A stretch of 64,000 nt of DNA from Cercis canadensis (GCA_003255065.1 QAOA01003209.1:54891-118890), one strand, 5' to 3'; positions 11,520-23,634 are shown, counted from the first letter of the stretch. Numbers and translations: made by a program. The notes: generated by a model not told the origin, from the letters alone.

Positions 11520-13452
11520 GTGATCCTTGAATCCGAGAGCAAGAAGCCTGCAATAGCTATGCCCTTTCCACAAAGAGCCACTCAGTCCAAGAAGACAGAT
11601 GAGGCTGAGAATGATAGAGAGCTTCTTGAGACCTTTCGGAAAGTGGAAGTCAACATTCCATTGTTAGATGTCATCAAGCAAATTTTGAAATATGTCAAGT
11701 TTCTAAAAGAATTATACACCCAAAGGAGGCGGCTGAAGGGTCATGAGAGAATTATCATGATTCAAAACGTTTCAGCCCTAATTCAGCCTATGCCTAAAAA
11801 ATATAAGGACTCAGGGACATTCACAATTCCATGCATCATAGGAAATTACAGATTTGAGCATGCCATGCTAGATTTAGGTGCTTCCATAAATGTAATGCCT
11901 ATGTCTATTTTTAGTTTTCTGAGACTTGGACCTTTAAGTGTTACTGGAGTTATGATTCAATTAGCTAATAGGAGAAGTGCATATCCAGCTAGATTAATTG
12001 AGGATGTATAAGTAAGGGTTGATGAGTTGATCTTCCCTACGAATTTCTACATTCTGGAGATGGATGAAGATTCACAAAACAACAAGGCTCCACTCATTCT
12101 GGGGAGGCCATTCCTAAAGACAGCACAAATTAAGATCAATGTGTCTGTAGAAACTTTATCTATAAAGTTTGGAGATTCTATTGTGCAGTTTAATATTTTT
12201 TATGCTATGAAGCATCCCATGGATGAGCATTTTATTTTCCATATTGATGATCTAGTTGGGGACGTGTATGAGGAGTTATGTGCTGATTTCCCTAATTTTA
12301 TGGGTTTAGAGGATTTTGTTTAGTACCACTCTTGTACTGATTATGAAGGTGATTTTGTTTATGCTATTTGTGTTGAAATCTCTGCCTTCTTAAGTGATGA
12401 TGATTCTGGTTCCCCAGAGCCTGCAGTAGCCACTGATTATGAGGAGATTCAGTCTGCAGAGATTGGAGTGCAGCCACCTAGATTACTGCCCTCTGTAGTT
12501 TAGCCACCCAAGTTAGAGTTGAAGCATCTGCCTGAGCATTTGAAGTATGCGTATTTAGCAGTTGATAAGTAGCTTCCTGTTATTGTAGGTAGTAACCTCA
12601 TTGCTGAGTAGGAAAAAAGATTGCTAGCAATTCTGAGAGAGCACAAGAGAGCTATCAGCTGGACTTTAGCGGATATTCTTGGTATTAGCCCGTCTACATG
12701 CATGCATCGGATACTACTTGAAGATGGAGCTAAACTAGTGAGGCAGCCCCAGCGAAGGCTAAGCCTTCTCATTCTGGACGCGGTGAAGAAGGAAGTGACC
12801 AAACTTCTACAGGCCGGTATCATTTATCCTATATCTAATAGCCCCTGGGTGAGCCCGGTGAAGGTTGTCCCGAAAAAATCTAGGGTTACGGTGGTAGAGA
12901 ACTAGCAGAATAAGTTAATACCTACTAGAGTGCAGAACAACTGGAGAGTTTGCATTAATTATAAGAGACTAAACCAAGCTACGAGGAAGGATCATTACCC
13001 CCTACCGTTCATCAATCAGATACAAGAGCAGTTGGCTAGAAAATCGCATTGCTGCTTCCTGGATGACTACATTAGATGCTTTCAGATCCATATTGCACCT
13101 GAGGATCAAGAGAAGACTACTTTCACATGTCCCTTAGACACGTTTGGTTACCGGGGGATGTCTTTCGGCCTTTGCAACGCCCCTAGTACCTTTTAGCAGT
13201 GCATGGTAAATATATTCTCTGACTTTCTAGAGGATCGAGAGGAATGTATGAATGTGTTTATGAATGATTTTACTGTCTATGGTTCTTTTTTTGGTGCTTG
13301 TTTAGATAGTCTAGCTAGAGTGCTGCATCGATGCATTGAGACTAACTTTGTTTTAAATTTTGAGAAATGTCATTTTATGGTAGAACATGGTATAGTTTTA
13401 GGTCATGTAGTGTCTAGCAAGGGAGTTAAGGTAGATCCTACTAAAAGATGAA
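11520..13452 (+). pseudogene. protease and RT region of the older Athila-like element
   Basis: An Athila-type connector (FRKVEVNIPLLDVIKQI) precedes an aspartic protease with LDLGASINVMP. After the linker comes ILGRPFLKTA, then RT with GISPSTCMHRILLEDGAKL, RLNQATRKDHYPLPFINQ, HIAPEDQEKTTFTCPLDTFG and MSFGLCNAPSTF. It ends inside RT. Broken. Confidence 0.85.
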
Positions 13453-14178
13453 AGTGCAATGTTAGATTCAAGGGGGGTTTCCTATCTAGACCTATCATTC
13501 TCGATTGATAAATCTATCAGATTCATTTTTATTATTTTATTGTCTTGTTTAAATTAGATTAGATTAATTAGTTCCTTTATCAAACCACAATTCTGAGATT
13601 AGATAATTGAAAAAAGATTACTACTAATAGCTATAGTTCCTCGTGGGATCGATATCCGTACTCAATTAAGCTATTCTACAAAATGATAGGTATACTTGCC
13701 TAGAGTGATTGTAGTATTGTTTCAATTGAATACAAGTTTATAAAGCATAGATCAATATATATATATATATATATATGATGTGGCGTACCCATGACGTACC
13801 CGTACACCTATTTTTTGAAAAATGTCGTACCGGCATTTCGTACCCGTACTCGTACCTGTGCAATATAGTTGAGCACAAATGTTTTGGACATAGACAACTC
13901 GTGCAAAGTTGTAAATTGAACATTTTTGTGTTGCTATTCCATTAACATCATACTATATACTTGAGGGGAGTTATGCAACATAAGGTCTAAAAATGTCAAC
14001 CTAGCCTATATTGTAACACCATTTTCACAACCTATTAACCATCATTATAAACATAACATTTAGTCATTAAAATTCATTTAAATTCAGCAAAATATTTTAT
14101 TAAAAAGTTAAATTATATATTGCAATCTCGTGGAAGTAAATTAAATGGCATGGAACTTTTATTATATTTATATATAAT
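13453..14178. other. Unassigned repeat-like spacer
   Basis: No gene. The stretch 13640-13730 (cgtgggatcgatatccgtac, then cttgcctagagtg) has the feel of the 3' end of a plant LTR, but no primer site follows, so I cannot assign it. A run of AT dinucleotides lies at 13755-13776, and a cluster of CGTACC-type motifs at about 13783-13860. The rest is AT-rich with no recognisable content. Confidence 0.4.
13755..13776. repeat. (AT)11 microsatellite
   Basis: Eleven perfect AT dinucleotides. Confidence 0.95.
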
Positions 14179-14343
14179 ATATATTATTCATAGATGATCT
14201 TCCCTTATGTTGGGACACTTCCACCTATTATGGCCTTCAATGAGAAAAATACTAGATCTACTTGTGGCACCTCGAGAATCATTTCAGTCTATCTCATTTC
14301 GTATGTGAGTAGAATGAGGATGATCTTTTCTCCTCAGCATTGT
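14179..14343 (-). pseudogene. Possible MULE/FAR1-type transposase C-terminal fragment
   Basis: Read on the minus strand, one frame gives RRKDHPHSTHIRNEID, then after a stop NDSRGATSRSS and EGHNRWKCPNI. The order of a basic RxKxxR stretch followed by a GHNRxxCPN zinc-knuckle end is typical of Mutator-like transposases and FAR1-related proteins. Only the tail is present; the first knuckle cysteines are not seen and a stop lies between the two blocks. It stops against the LTR at 14351. Tentative, resting on one short motif. Confidence 0.3.
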
Positions 14344-14350
14344 AGGTTGG

Positions 14351-17300
14351 TGTTACAACATACCTGAAGGGTCACCGGGATGTGGATGACAAACTTAGGA
14401 AAAATATTAGTTTTCTAAGAAAACTTAGAGTAGCCACCAATTGTATTTAGAAAATTGAGAACAATTGGAAAACCCCTTTTGAAGTTTTAAAAAAATGGTA
14501 TGCTAACCAAAGATGGTTTAAGAGTCAGTTTGTGTATGGAGAAGGTGCTTAGCACCCCATAACACCTGTCTAAAAAACAGTTACCTGAAATTAATTGTGC
14601 AATTGTGATATGACCGAAAATATATTTTATTTATCCCAATAAAAGTATGCTTATATATACAAAGTTTAAAACAATGAGAAAAATAGAATATTTACAAAAG
14701 TGAGTTCGCCCTATAATTGTAGGTGCCTACGTATCCTCAAAGAAGAATCAGAGCCCTCGTAGTTTTTAAAAAAGAGTTTGAAGGCTAAGAAAAAAAAACT
14801 TGGCATTGACCCAAGTAAAATAGAATGGCATAGAGCCAAGGAAAGTAGAACTTGTCATTGACCCAAAACAAGTGAAAAAGAGATGCTTAGAGCCTTTGAT
14901 TTTTATTTTTTCTTGAAAATTAGAAATTAAACGAAATGAAGTTATTTGAAAGTTGGACTTGACTCACTTCCCCTCAAGTGCCTATGTACCCACTGATGCG
15001 ATCAAAGTATGTGCAGTTCGATTTTGAAATATTTTTTGAAAGAGATTTTAGGAAAATAAATCGATCATAGTTCTAGCCCAAAAATCCAACTAGGTTTTAT
15101 CAAAAAGTGCAATCTTAAGCAAACGTTATGCAACTAATAAGAAAGATAAATATGAAATACATGCCTCTAACGAATTCCTAAGTCCTTCCACAATTTTGTC
15201 GCATAAAGCACCCTTCTAGGATAGCACTACCTTCACCTAGGTCAGATAGAAAAAGACATCCCATATAAGATTGACTCGTCCTACCCTTCCATGATAAGTG
15301 AAGGGGCATAAGAATACTACACGATACATATATATGCCTAAATGAATGCCAATGCATGAGATAATTAAAATGCATGATCCAAATATAACATAAGATGAAG
15401 AGTGACCAAGCTTCATTGAGTGCTTCAAGTTTATATCCTTCCAATTTGTTGAGCTCCAAAAGCATGTGTGCTATCTAAGATTTTCCTCCATATAAGCTCA
15501 AAGAGTGCGCATAAAAAATAAGCAACAAACAAGTTAATCAAAACAAAATGATTCACATGCATTTGATGTGGTGAAATTATCTTACTTCTAGCTGAAGCTA
15601 CAATCAAAGCAAGAATGTTGCCAAAAATAGAGCAAACATAAGAACCTAACAACCAGCCTCTGTTTTTTATTTACTGGAAAAAAAGATATGAATTATCAAC
15701 AAAAGAAGCATATTGATGCAAAGATATATGTATAACCTTCCAAATGGCTTTGGAATCATGCAAAAAGCACTTGTGAAGCTCAAGTTATGCCCAAACATCA
15801 TGCAAATGTCAGAAATCACATTGGCAAAATTTTATGCGAATTTTATGATTATTATGGGCTTAATACATGTTGAATTTGTTAACAAAGCCTATACCATTTG
15901 AAAGATACATGTCTTAGCTTTCAAAATAATTTAGAATTGCATCAATCCCCTTTGTATAACTCGAGTTATAAATAAAACAATGTCCAAAGGTCAGAAACCA
16001 AGAATGCAGAATTTGAAAGTTCAAACACCCCTGTTTGCAAAAATTTTGGGATTAGTTGGCTTTACTCTAATCAAATTACATGGACTAAAAGGTTCACATA
16101 TTAGGTTTCTAAGAAAAATGAAACTCTTCGAAAGGATGTGTATAACTTGAGTTATACATGAAACATCCCACAAAGGTCAATGCTAGGCAGGGTTTACAAA
16201 TTATGCTTCAATGCAGAGTATGAAAAAATCATGATGCAATATATACTCAAATAATGAACCCAATGCACTCAATTCATGTCATAATCTCAATAACCAAATA
16301 AAAGGCATCACACTTTGGAAGCAAAGCCAAATTCTAGCATAGCATAACATATGGATTTTATCAAACACCTTAAAGGCACAATAAATATTCAAAATCACTT
16401 ATAAAAAGAGCCTTAGAGTCATTCCAAATCAATAAAAATACATGTGAACATGGTCCTAGGTAGGGCTGTCCCAAACTGACCAAACAATTTCGAGTCGGTT
16501 TTTTGAATTTTTTTTTTTTAAGAAAACTGAACCAAACCGAATTGACCAAACTCAGTTTGGTTTGGTTTGGATGATCGGCTTTTGCCTTTCTGTATTGCAA
16601 CACAGAAAATCAAACCAAAACAGTAATCATTCACAATCAAACCATCATTACATTGAAAAAATATTTAAAAATAAAACTTGAAAGTGATCTAAACTTATAT
16701 AATCTTTGATTGGAGTGAATCTTACCACTGTTCAATAGCCAAAAAAGTGAATGAAAACCCATTAGCAAGTCTATGGAAAGAATTGGAAAGTGCAAGTCAT
16801 GGTCTCCCAGGTTTCCAGCCAATGAAGGCACCCATTGGAGACAAAAGACATGAAAAATTCCTATTCGGAAACTAGTATCAACATGAAAGATATTTGTCTA
16901 TCTCCCAAGAGACGTAATTACAAAAGTTACAAATTAATAAATTTTGAAAGCTGTATAGATGTTTCATTTTCTTTATGAATTATGGTAATGAATTAGGACA
17001 AAAACCCTCTCCTCTTTCTTCTTTCAGTATGAGTCTCTCTCACTTCTCTGCTATCTCAAACTCCCTCTAATTCTTAGCTTCCCTTTTTTCCTTTCATTCT
17101 CTCAATCAATACTTCTCTTTCTCCCTGTGCTGTTTATTATTGTCCCTTTTTCAAGTTCTTAGAAGAAAGATTATTACTTTCCAAGCAAAAAGATAGCTGC
17201 TTTCTTGTAAGTCTGAATATTTTTCTTCTTCTCTGAATCTTTGTCTCTGCTACCATGGCGGTGGTAGAGTTAAACCCTTCATAGCTGCTATGTCTCTACA

Positions 17301-17821
17301 AATGTCTTGGTTTGGTCGGTTTTTATTTGGTGTTTTACCATTGAAACCGAGAATTGAGCCGAAGGCTTTGGTTTTTCATAAACAAAAATTAATAATCGAA
17401 CTAAATAGCTCGGTTTGATTCAATTTGAGGTTAGTTCGGTTTAGTTTGGTTGGTTTGCTTACACCCTTACTCCTAGGTCATATCATAATTATCCAAGAGG
17501 CTAATTTGAACTAGAAACATGCATAATCAAGCCTCTAAGCACCAAAAAATGTAGCTGCAACATTATGTACGAGTTCAATGAGTTAAGAAGTGGAAAAAAG
17601 CCATTACTCAATTTAAGCCTTTTAGTGTTAAGAATCAAAGTGGGTAGCCCTTCAACCTTCAAAAATCCATGCAAACCATTAGGTTCAAGATTCAATTTCT
17701 CATAGTAGGTGCTGCCTTGCCTTATCCAAGTTGATGAAAAGTGTGAAGGAGGTGAATAATGATCAAAATGAACTATGGGAAGTTAATGGGGGCTTAGGAA
17801 TCAAAGATTTAATGGAATGCA
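14351..17821 (-). repeat. Old Tat/Ogre-type LTR (interrupted by a hAT-like element)
   Basis: Starts tgttacaacatacctgaagg and then follows the LTRs at 40889-43809 and 50879-53676 in order: the caccaattgta...acaattggaaaacccc block, the ggtgcttagcaccccat block, the gcatcccatataagattgac-like block and the gaaacatgcataatcaagc block. It lacks the 190-bp tandem expansion of the other two and fades near 17821, so it is partial. A 1,009-bp hAT-like element sits at 16462-17470. The paired LTR and internal region were not found; it may be a solo LTR or a remnant. Much more diverged than the other two copies. Confidence 0.75.
16462..17470. mobile_element. Non-autonomous hAT-like transposon, 8-bp target duplication
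   Basis: Flanked by a perfect 8-bp direct repeat TCCTAGGT (16454-16461 and 17471-17478), the size made by hAT transposases. Ends are agggctgtccc and ttacaccctta, weak inverted repeats of one another. Subterminal zones are full of GGTTTGG/CCAAACC and CGGTTT motifs on both strands, as in plant hAT elements. The middle is CT-rich and contains no transposase. The two younger LTR copies (near 43097 and 52926) show the matching empty site, cttaggtcat, which confirms the insertion. Exact edges may shift by one or two bases. Confidence 0.8.
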
Positions 17822-19290
17822 CTTCTTATCTAATTTAATACTTATAAACTTATTTATTTTAAACAATATCTCATAATAAAGTTAATTTAACACACTTTAA
17901 AGCATAAGTTAAAATCAACACACTTTAAACCTCATGTAACAAACAAGACTATGATATCAATTTTAATAAACACTTTAAAGCATATATTATGTCAAAACAA
18001 AATTAACACACTTTAAAAAGAGCAACAGATGAGTTCTTGTAATAATTTTTGCATAGCAAGCTACCTCTTATCGTCACTACTTTCTTTATGATTTCTTATA
18101 AGCAAGTCTGATTTCTCACCAGTGTTCTGCACTTATATATAGAGCTTTGGCAAATGTCATCATGCAATTTCAAAAGTCTTCATACAATTTCAAAAGTCGT
18201 GATACAATTTGAAATGTTGTCATGTAATATAGTTGACACAATATCACATAAATTTCAGTGAATCTGGTCATGTCAAAGTGGTGACGTAATTGGGGAAATT
18301 GAGTCACCACGAATGTGACACCATTAGCCAAATTGTGTCACTTTCCTAGTGATGCAATTTTTCCAATTGTGTCACCACTCTGACAAAAGTTTGACTGGGC
18401 AAGTTTAGGTGACGCAATTTACACAATTGCATCACACTCCTTCCCCTCTTCTCCTTTGTCAAAACAGAAAAATTATAAGAAAATAAAATAAAAACTACGG
18501 TATCCATGGAATTACTTTCAAAAATAGGGTAATTGTGGAAATAAGATGCAAAAATGCATTAACCAAGTCTTTGATCCATATAATTGGGTGACTGCATGAC
18601 AAAATAACTTGCAGAATTTGTTGCTGCCTATGATTAGACCGAGTCTGTGGCTGATCACTGGTTGTTGTTGAGTGCTTGAACTGATGTGATTTACTAGAAA
18701 TTTTGATCTTGGACTTGATTATCTAACGAAGCTAATTGTATTAATTCGATTCTGCAAAATATATAGATACAAAAAAAATATTTGGAGTATAGCCACAGAT
18801 GCAGAAGACAGGGAATATCTGCTGGCATCTCAAACTCATTTATTCATATTAAGAATTCATTCCAATACCATATTTTAAATTACCAAGAAGTGACTGGATG
18901 GTAACCCTTGCAGCCAACTGTTCCACTTCTTTTTTTGCTTTTGCCTACTTGACCAGTGTAATGTTTTTCACTAAATTCCAGTGTAGACAGAAAAACTAGA
19001 TGTAGCTGACCTAGTTGAGTAATTGTATACTTGGGACTGTCTAGGTTTAGAGTGGATTTGCAATACTTCAGATCCTACATAAAACCAAAATAAGTAATGG
19101 TGTAATTTGTATACAATTTCAAGAGATGGGATCACAAATGTGTAGCCCTTGTTCAATATGCATTGGTGCCTATTTTGCACAATAGGCACCATATTTTAGC
19201 CATGTTCACTCAATCACACTATTTTATTGGGCCATTTCTACTTAAAAAATATAGCAACACTAAATGAAATTAGTAAATGGTATATAACAC
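17822..19290. other. Gene-free stretch with repeat-like motifs
   Basis: No coding signal. 17830-18010 holds several loosely repeated cacactttaaa motifs. 18160-18445 holds many copies, on both strands, of a motif like gtgaygcaattt / caattgtgtcac, resembling subterminal repeats of a DNA transposon. 18446-19290 is AT-rich and I recognise nothing in it. Confidence 0.5.
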
Positions 19291-19520
19291 CAAGGGCTTG
19301 GCCTAGTGGTAAAAATGTAATAGGTTCATCTAAGTTAGTTAAGGTTCGAATCCTAGGGCTAGCGGGAAATTAAATTCCCTAGAATGCACCAGGCCAATGT
19401 AGGGGTTGCGCCCTTAAGATTGCTCGAGGAAGGACTTAGTCTCGGTGCACGGAAGTTGAGTCGAGGATACCCTTAGGAGTAGGATAAGATTTTCTATCTT
19501 ATTGCTCTTATTAGGTGCTC
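19291..19520 (+). mobile_element. tRNA-derived SINE
   Basis: Contains a Pol III A box (tggcctagtgg, 19299-19309) and a B box (ggttcgaatcc, 19343-19353) at tRNA-like spacing, followed by a tRNA-unrelated body of about 150 bp (tgcgcccttaag..., ggtgcacgg...). SINEs are copied by LINE machinery and transcribed from these internal boxes. The 3' end is approximate, and I did not find clear target duplications. Confidence 0.7.
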
Positions 19521-19558
19521 CAAACAGACCTTTAAGCTATTAATAATACCACAAATAA

Positions 19559-20110
19559 CACTACAAGAAAACGGAACAAAATACCATTGGAATTTTTTAA
19601 AAAGGGAAAAGTCCTAAAAACCCCCTTGAACTATGCTCTTATTGCACTTTACCCCCCATGCTTCAAAAATGTAGGAAATACCTCCTTGAACTTTCAAAAT
19701 GTGCACTTTACCTCCATGACCCTAACGTCCGTCCATTAATGGACGGAAGAAGGGATTTGAAAATTATAATTTGACCTCAAAACTCTTTGAATATTACTTT
19801 TTGACCCCACCTTTTATAAATTTATTTTCATTTATACCCTTATAAAATTACACTATGGCCCAGATTAATCACATTATGTGCACATTAATGGACGGACGTC
19901 AGGGTCGGGGGGTAAAGTGCACATTTTGAAAGTTCAAGGAGGTCTTTTCTACGTTTTTAAAGCATGAGGGGTAAAGTGCAATAAGAGCATAGTTGAAGGA
20001 GGTTTTTAAGACTTTTCCCTTTTAAAAATTCCAACGGTAGACATTTTTTGGAAATTCTAACGGTAATTCCAAAGGAATTTCATTACCGTTGGAATTTTTC
20101 ATTAGAATTA
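19559..20110 (+). mobile_element. Left end of a CACTA (En/Spm-type) transposon
   Basis: Starts CACTACAAGAAAA, the CACTA terminal motif, and continues with ataccattggaatttttt, attccaacggtag and ccgttggaattttt. These are subterminal motifs it shares with the left end at 21174. It is split by a Mutator-type MITE (19604-20019). I could not find a matching right end before 28366. The right end at 26203 pairs better with 21174, because only that pair gives a 3-bp target duplication. The captured WD40 fragment downstream probably belongs to this element. Confidence 0.7.
19604..20019. mobile_element. Mutator-type MITE with long inverted repeats, 9-bp target duplication
   Basis: 416 bp. Long terminal inverted repeats of roughly 140 bp (gggaaaagtcctaaaaaccc at the left; the right end is its reverse complement with few changes, including caaggaggt and ggtaaagtgca blocks). 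Perfect 9-bp direct repeats TTTTAAAAA flank it (19595-19603 and 20020-20028), the size typical of Mutator-like insertion. No transposase. It sits inside the subterminal repeat of the CACTA left end, so it is younger than that element. Confidence 0.9.
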
Positions 20111-20258
20111 CTATTGGAATGTTCAGAAAATATCTTCTTCCCTCCTTCTTTCCCTTTCATTTTGTCCCCATTTGCTTCACCTAGAGCTGCGAGTTTTCTT
20201 CCTCTCTCGTTGCAAGCTTTGAACTCCGGCTTTGGGTGGCATTTTCCAATGGCAAGCG

Positions 20259-20973
20259 GCGTTTACCGGTGGATATGGTGATGCAGAAGACATAGCTGAT
20301 GAGGGCTTATCTAAGGGAATGGTTGAACTTACAGATATGCGAGGCCATCTCAATTGTATCACGGGATTAGCTGTTGGAGGTATAAATTCTATGTTTGTCT
20401 AAATACATTGCTATCTCAATTAATTATCTCCCATGATACCATTTGTTCTCTGCCTGGAAGATGAGAAATTTAGAAAAATAATTTTTGATGTGATATAAGC
20501 CATATTTTAATTTTTTAAATTGATCTGGAAGTGTGCTTAAGGTCTTCAAACTAGTGATAAATAAGTTGTCCAATAGCTTACATATATTGTGGATTGGAAT
20601 GTGAGATGAACCTGAGACTTTTGAATAGGTTTGGTCGCAGTTTCTCAGGCCTACCCCTACATTGCTTGGAAACCTTTTGAAACTCTTATACGAGTTTGTA
20701 TTGCATGTTTAATGTAACACATAAGATTTAGTTTAAGTCAGTTCTATATCAGGGTTGCTTTACCTATGCCATGGTGAGGGTGTCAGTTTAATGGTGCCCT
20801 GTGCTTTAATTTATTTGTTTATTTTTTATGATTTTGCAATTGCAAATTGTATGTTTTTATTGATGTAAGGTCATTAAGCATATTGCATTATAATGGTTTT
20901 TCCCTTTAGTTTTGCAAGAGGATATCTGTTTAGCTCCTCATTTGATAAAACCATCCACGTATGGTCTTTGTAG
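20259..20973 (+). pseudogene. Captured fragment of a ZFWD-type (CCCH zinc finger, WD40) gene
   Basis: Two exon pieces with intron between. Exon piece 1 (20259-20379) reads GDAEDIADEGLSKGMVELTD then MRGHLNCITGLAVG and ends at a GT donor. Exon piece 2 (20921-20973) follows an AG acceptor and reads GYLFSSSFDKTIHVWSL. Together they match the start of the WD40 propeller in plant CCCH-zinc-finger WD40 proteins (ELTDLKGHLNCITGLA, then FSSSFDKTIHVWS as strand and WD repeat signature). No zinc finger or further WD repeats are present, and a stop follows WSL. Intron retention shows the piece was copied from genomic DNA, not from mRNA. It lies just inside the CACTA left end at 19559, which points to transposon capture. 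Confidence 0.7.
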
Positions 20974-21615
20974 GTAACACTCCAAAAACACAATTTTTTG
21001 ATGTCTTACTAGGTGCAATTTGCATAATCTCATCAATAACTTGTCATCATGCGTCATGATGATGCCATCATGGATGTTTCACTAAATGAAGATGCAGTGG
21101 TATTAGAAGTTTCCATTTAAATTTTCCAGCGAATTGTTTTTCAGTTTTTAATTCTATATTTAGGGAATTAAGTCACTATAAGAAAATTTATATTTTCTAG
21201 CGGAATAAAATACCGTTGAAATATTTAAAAAATTCCAACGGTTGTCATTTTTCAAAAATTCTAACAGTAATTTTAATGGAATTCCATTACCCTTTGAATT
21301 TTCTGTGAGAATTACCATTAGAGTTGTAAAAAAAATGGGAGAGGAATTGTTTTAAGAAATTCCAATGGCATTTTCAAGAAAATATTCCGTTGGAATTCTT
21401 TAGCCAAAAACTCCCCGTTTTGGTGGGGAGGGGGAGAAGGATGAGATGCCTATACTTCACCCATGCACTCACTCAAACTCATAACTCCTACTACACCAAA
21501 TTCTACAGCTCTTTCCAATTCCAGAACCCTCTCTTTAAACTCTGCTCTGTAAGTCATTTCTTTACTTTACCTCAACCTCAACCTCTACCTCTCCTGAATT
21601 CGTGCTTTCTGTACC

Positions 21616-22378
21616 ATGTCGACTGAAGCCAGAGGTGGCAGGGTAGTTGTGCTGGAACAAAGCATGGAGGCCCCCGACTCCATATCGTACCTGACGCAGC
21701 TAGAAGCTGCTGAGATAGATGAGACACTCATGGGTCCTCTTGGGTTTGACGTCGACCAATTGATGGTCAATCTTTGTCATAGTGCTTGTCCATTTCTATA
21801 TTGTTTTGAATAACTTCGTTTCCTCTCAATGCTTAATGCTTTGGATTTGTGTTGTTTTTGTGCATTTGCAATTCTAGGAATTGGCTGGTTTGAGTTTTGC
21901 CACATCTATGGCTGAGATAATTCCTAGATTTTTAAAGCTGTTTGGTTTTCTCCGTAATACTACTCTTTTCACAGTGGGTGATGCTCAATTCTACCAAAAA
22001 GAAAAAAGTTAGTGAACTCTTCCATATGTATATCTTTCATTCAATGGGACTAGCGATGAGATTCTTTTGACTCTCTATTCTGCAATTCAATTATGTTATA
22101 GCAAACATATTTGGGAAAATTCATGTTCTAGATCAAAGTCTACCTACCAATGTTGTGGTGTCCTTCTGCATTTGTATGTGAAAATGATTTCTTTTTTCTT
22201 TTCACAGGTTTACAAACCAAGTGAGTACGGCCGTGTTCTTACTATCTGTATTCCTGGGAACAATGGTGGTGATAGTACTTTGGTGGTTGCTCGTCACCTG
22301 TATCACTTTGGATATAAGCCCTTTGTCTGCTATCCTAAACGTAACCCCAAGCCTCTCTATGCTGGATTGGTTACTCAG
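21616..22378 (+). pseudogene. Captured NAD(P)HX epimerase-domain fragment (PDX3/PPOX1-like)
   Basis: Three exons with introns. Exon 1 (21616 to about 21766) starts MSTEARGG and contains DSISYLTQLEAAEIDETLMG, then PLGFDVDQLM. Exon 2 (21878-21916) gives ELAGLSFATSMAE. Exon 3 (22208-22378) gives VYKPSEYGRVLTICIPGNNG, VARHLYHFGYKPFVCYPKR and PLYAGLVTQ. These match the YjeF_N-type epimerase domain, which repairs hydrated NAD(P)H and in plants is fused to pyridoxine-phosphate oxidase in a plastid protein. The GPGNNGGDG nucleotide-site motif appears here as IPGNNGGDST, one residue longer, and exon 2 lacks a GT donor. The rest of the epimerase domain and the whole oxidase domain are missing. Upstream, 21440-21550 may be transit-peptide sequence. 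A transposon-borne fragment, not a working gene. Confidence 0.85.
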
Positions 22379-23634
22379 GTTGAATGGAACTCAAGCTGAG
22401 AAACTTTTTAACCACTCATTTGTATCTTGTATTATCCTGCCTTTATTTCTTTGGTGTGGTGGCTTTTTATGAGTGGTTACTACTAGTCTTATACAATTGG
22501 CTGCTATGATTTCTTGATAATGTTAAATTTAAATAAACGTCAATTAGCATGTATGTACTATATACTATGTAGTCAGGGAAAACTTGGACTCTTCATCCTC
22601 TATCCCCTTCCTTCTCTTTCTGGTAAAATTTTAAGAATTACTTTGCTTCATTGTGTATTCAGACTGAAATAGGTGGGTTCCATGGTTTGCCTGTTTGAGA
22701 AGTATGTTACTTTGTTCTTAATATGTTGTGGGTGATTGTGTCTAATTCAACTGCGCTACTATCAAATTTTGGTTATACCTTTTTAAAGTTGTCACATGCC
22801 TGGTTAAGACCCCTTAAAGGCTGAAACTTTTGGGGCTATATAGGCAGATTTTGGTAAGCTTTTCAAAAAGTAAAATATTCAATCAGAAACTATTTTAACA
22901 GTAGGAATGAAGACTGCATTCTGCAGGCTGTGTATGCTTAGATATTATCATGTTCCAAAATTTGAGAAATCATATGCCAAACATTTGAATTCAATGCTCG
23001 TTATTTTGATAGGTAGAAGCCACTGACAACAGTCAATGCCAAGTTTAGCCCGAGTTTTCTGCAATTCTTCTTTTGACTTTGAACTGAAAAGGTACCATTA
23101 GTTTCATCTTTGTTGCATTATTTGTAATCATGCAGTTTCTATAGAGTTTTAGTATCCATGGCATGGTTTTGATAATTAGGAACTTAATTTGCAGTTGCAA
23201 TTGTGTTATCATGGAAGAAAAGAAATGTATCAGCAGGGCTTTTACTTGGGATGACACTGATATGGTTCCAAGTAATACCTAATGTTCAAAGTAACTCCCT
23301 TGAAATATCCTTTACTTGTTAAATAATTTACTAAGGTATAATCTCTTTTCTTACATTCTTATGCCTACGAAATTACGTTCAGGAATCATCCCAAGATCCT
23401 AGAAATTATTTTACAGGAATCTTACTTTCAAGATCTTGCCTTTATCTTCTACAAAAGATTTAACCTGTTCTTGCAAACTATCCTTTACATTTCTTGTGGA
23501 TCAGAACTACCATGCTTTGTGCTAGTATAACTATGCCCTATGCTTTTTTCTTTTGCTCTCTCCTCATCAGTGATATTATATATCTGACCAGAGTCATAAT
23601 ATTTAAACTCTTCAGTCACTCCTTTAATAGTCAG

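Larger units (their letters stand above)
8000..13452 (+). mobile_element. Athila-like Ty3/gypsy element, old and broken
   Basis: Plus-strand element with a 5' LTR (about 8000-9347), an Asp-type primer site (9353 on), an untranslated leader, gag (9890 to about 11400), protease region (about 11520-12320) and RT (about 12600-13450). RNase H, integrase and a 3' LTR are not found; sequence after about 13452 is unrelated. The proteins match those of the Athila-like element at 58397-64000 motif by motif (GISPSTCMHRILLE, RQPQRRLS, NQATRKDHY, APEDQEKTTFTCP), but this copy is more decayed, with about a dozen breaks. The 5' edge of the LTR is uncertain because it abuts the inverted repeat. Confidence 0.9.
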
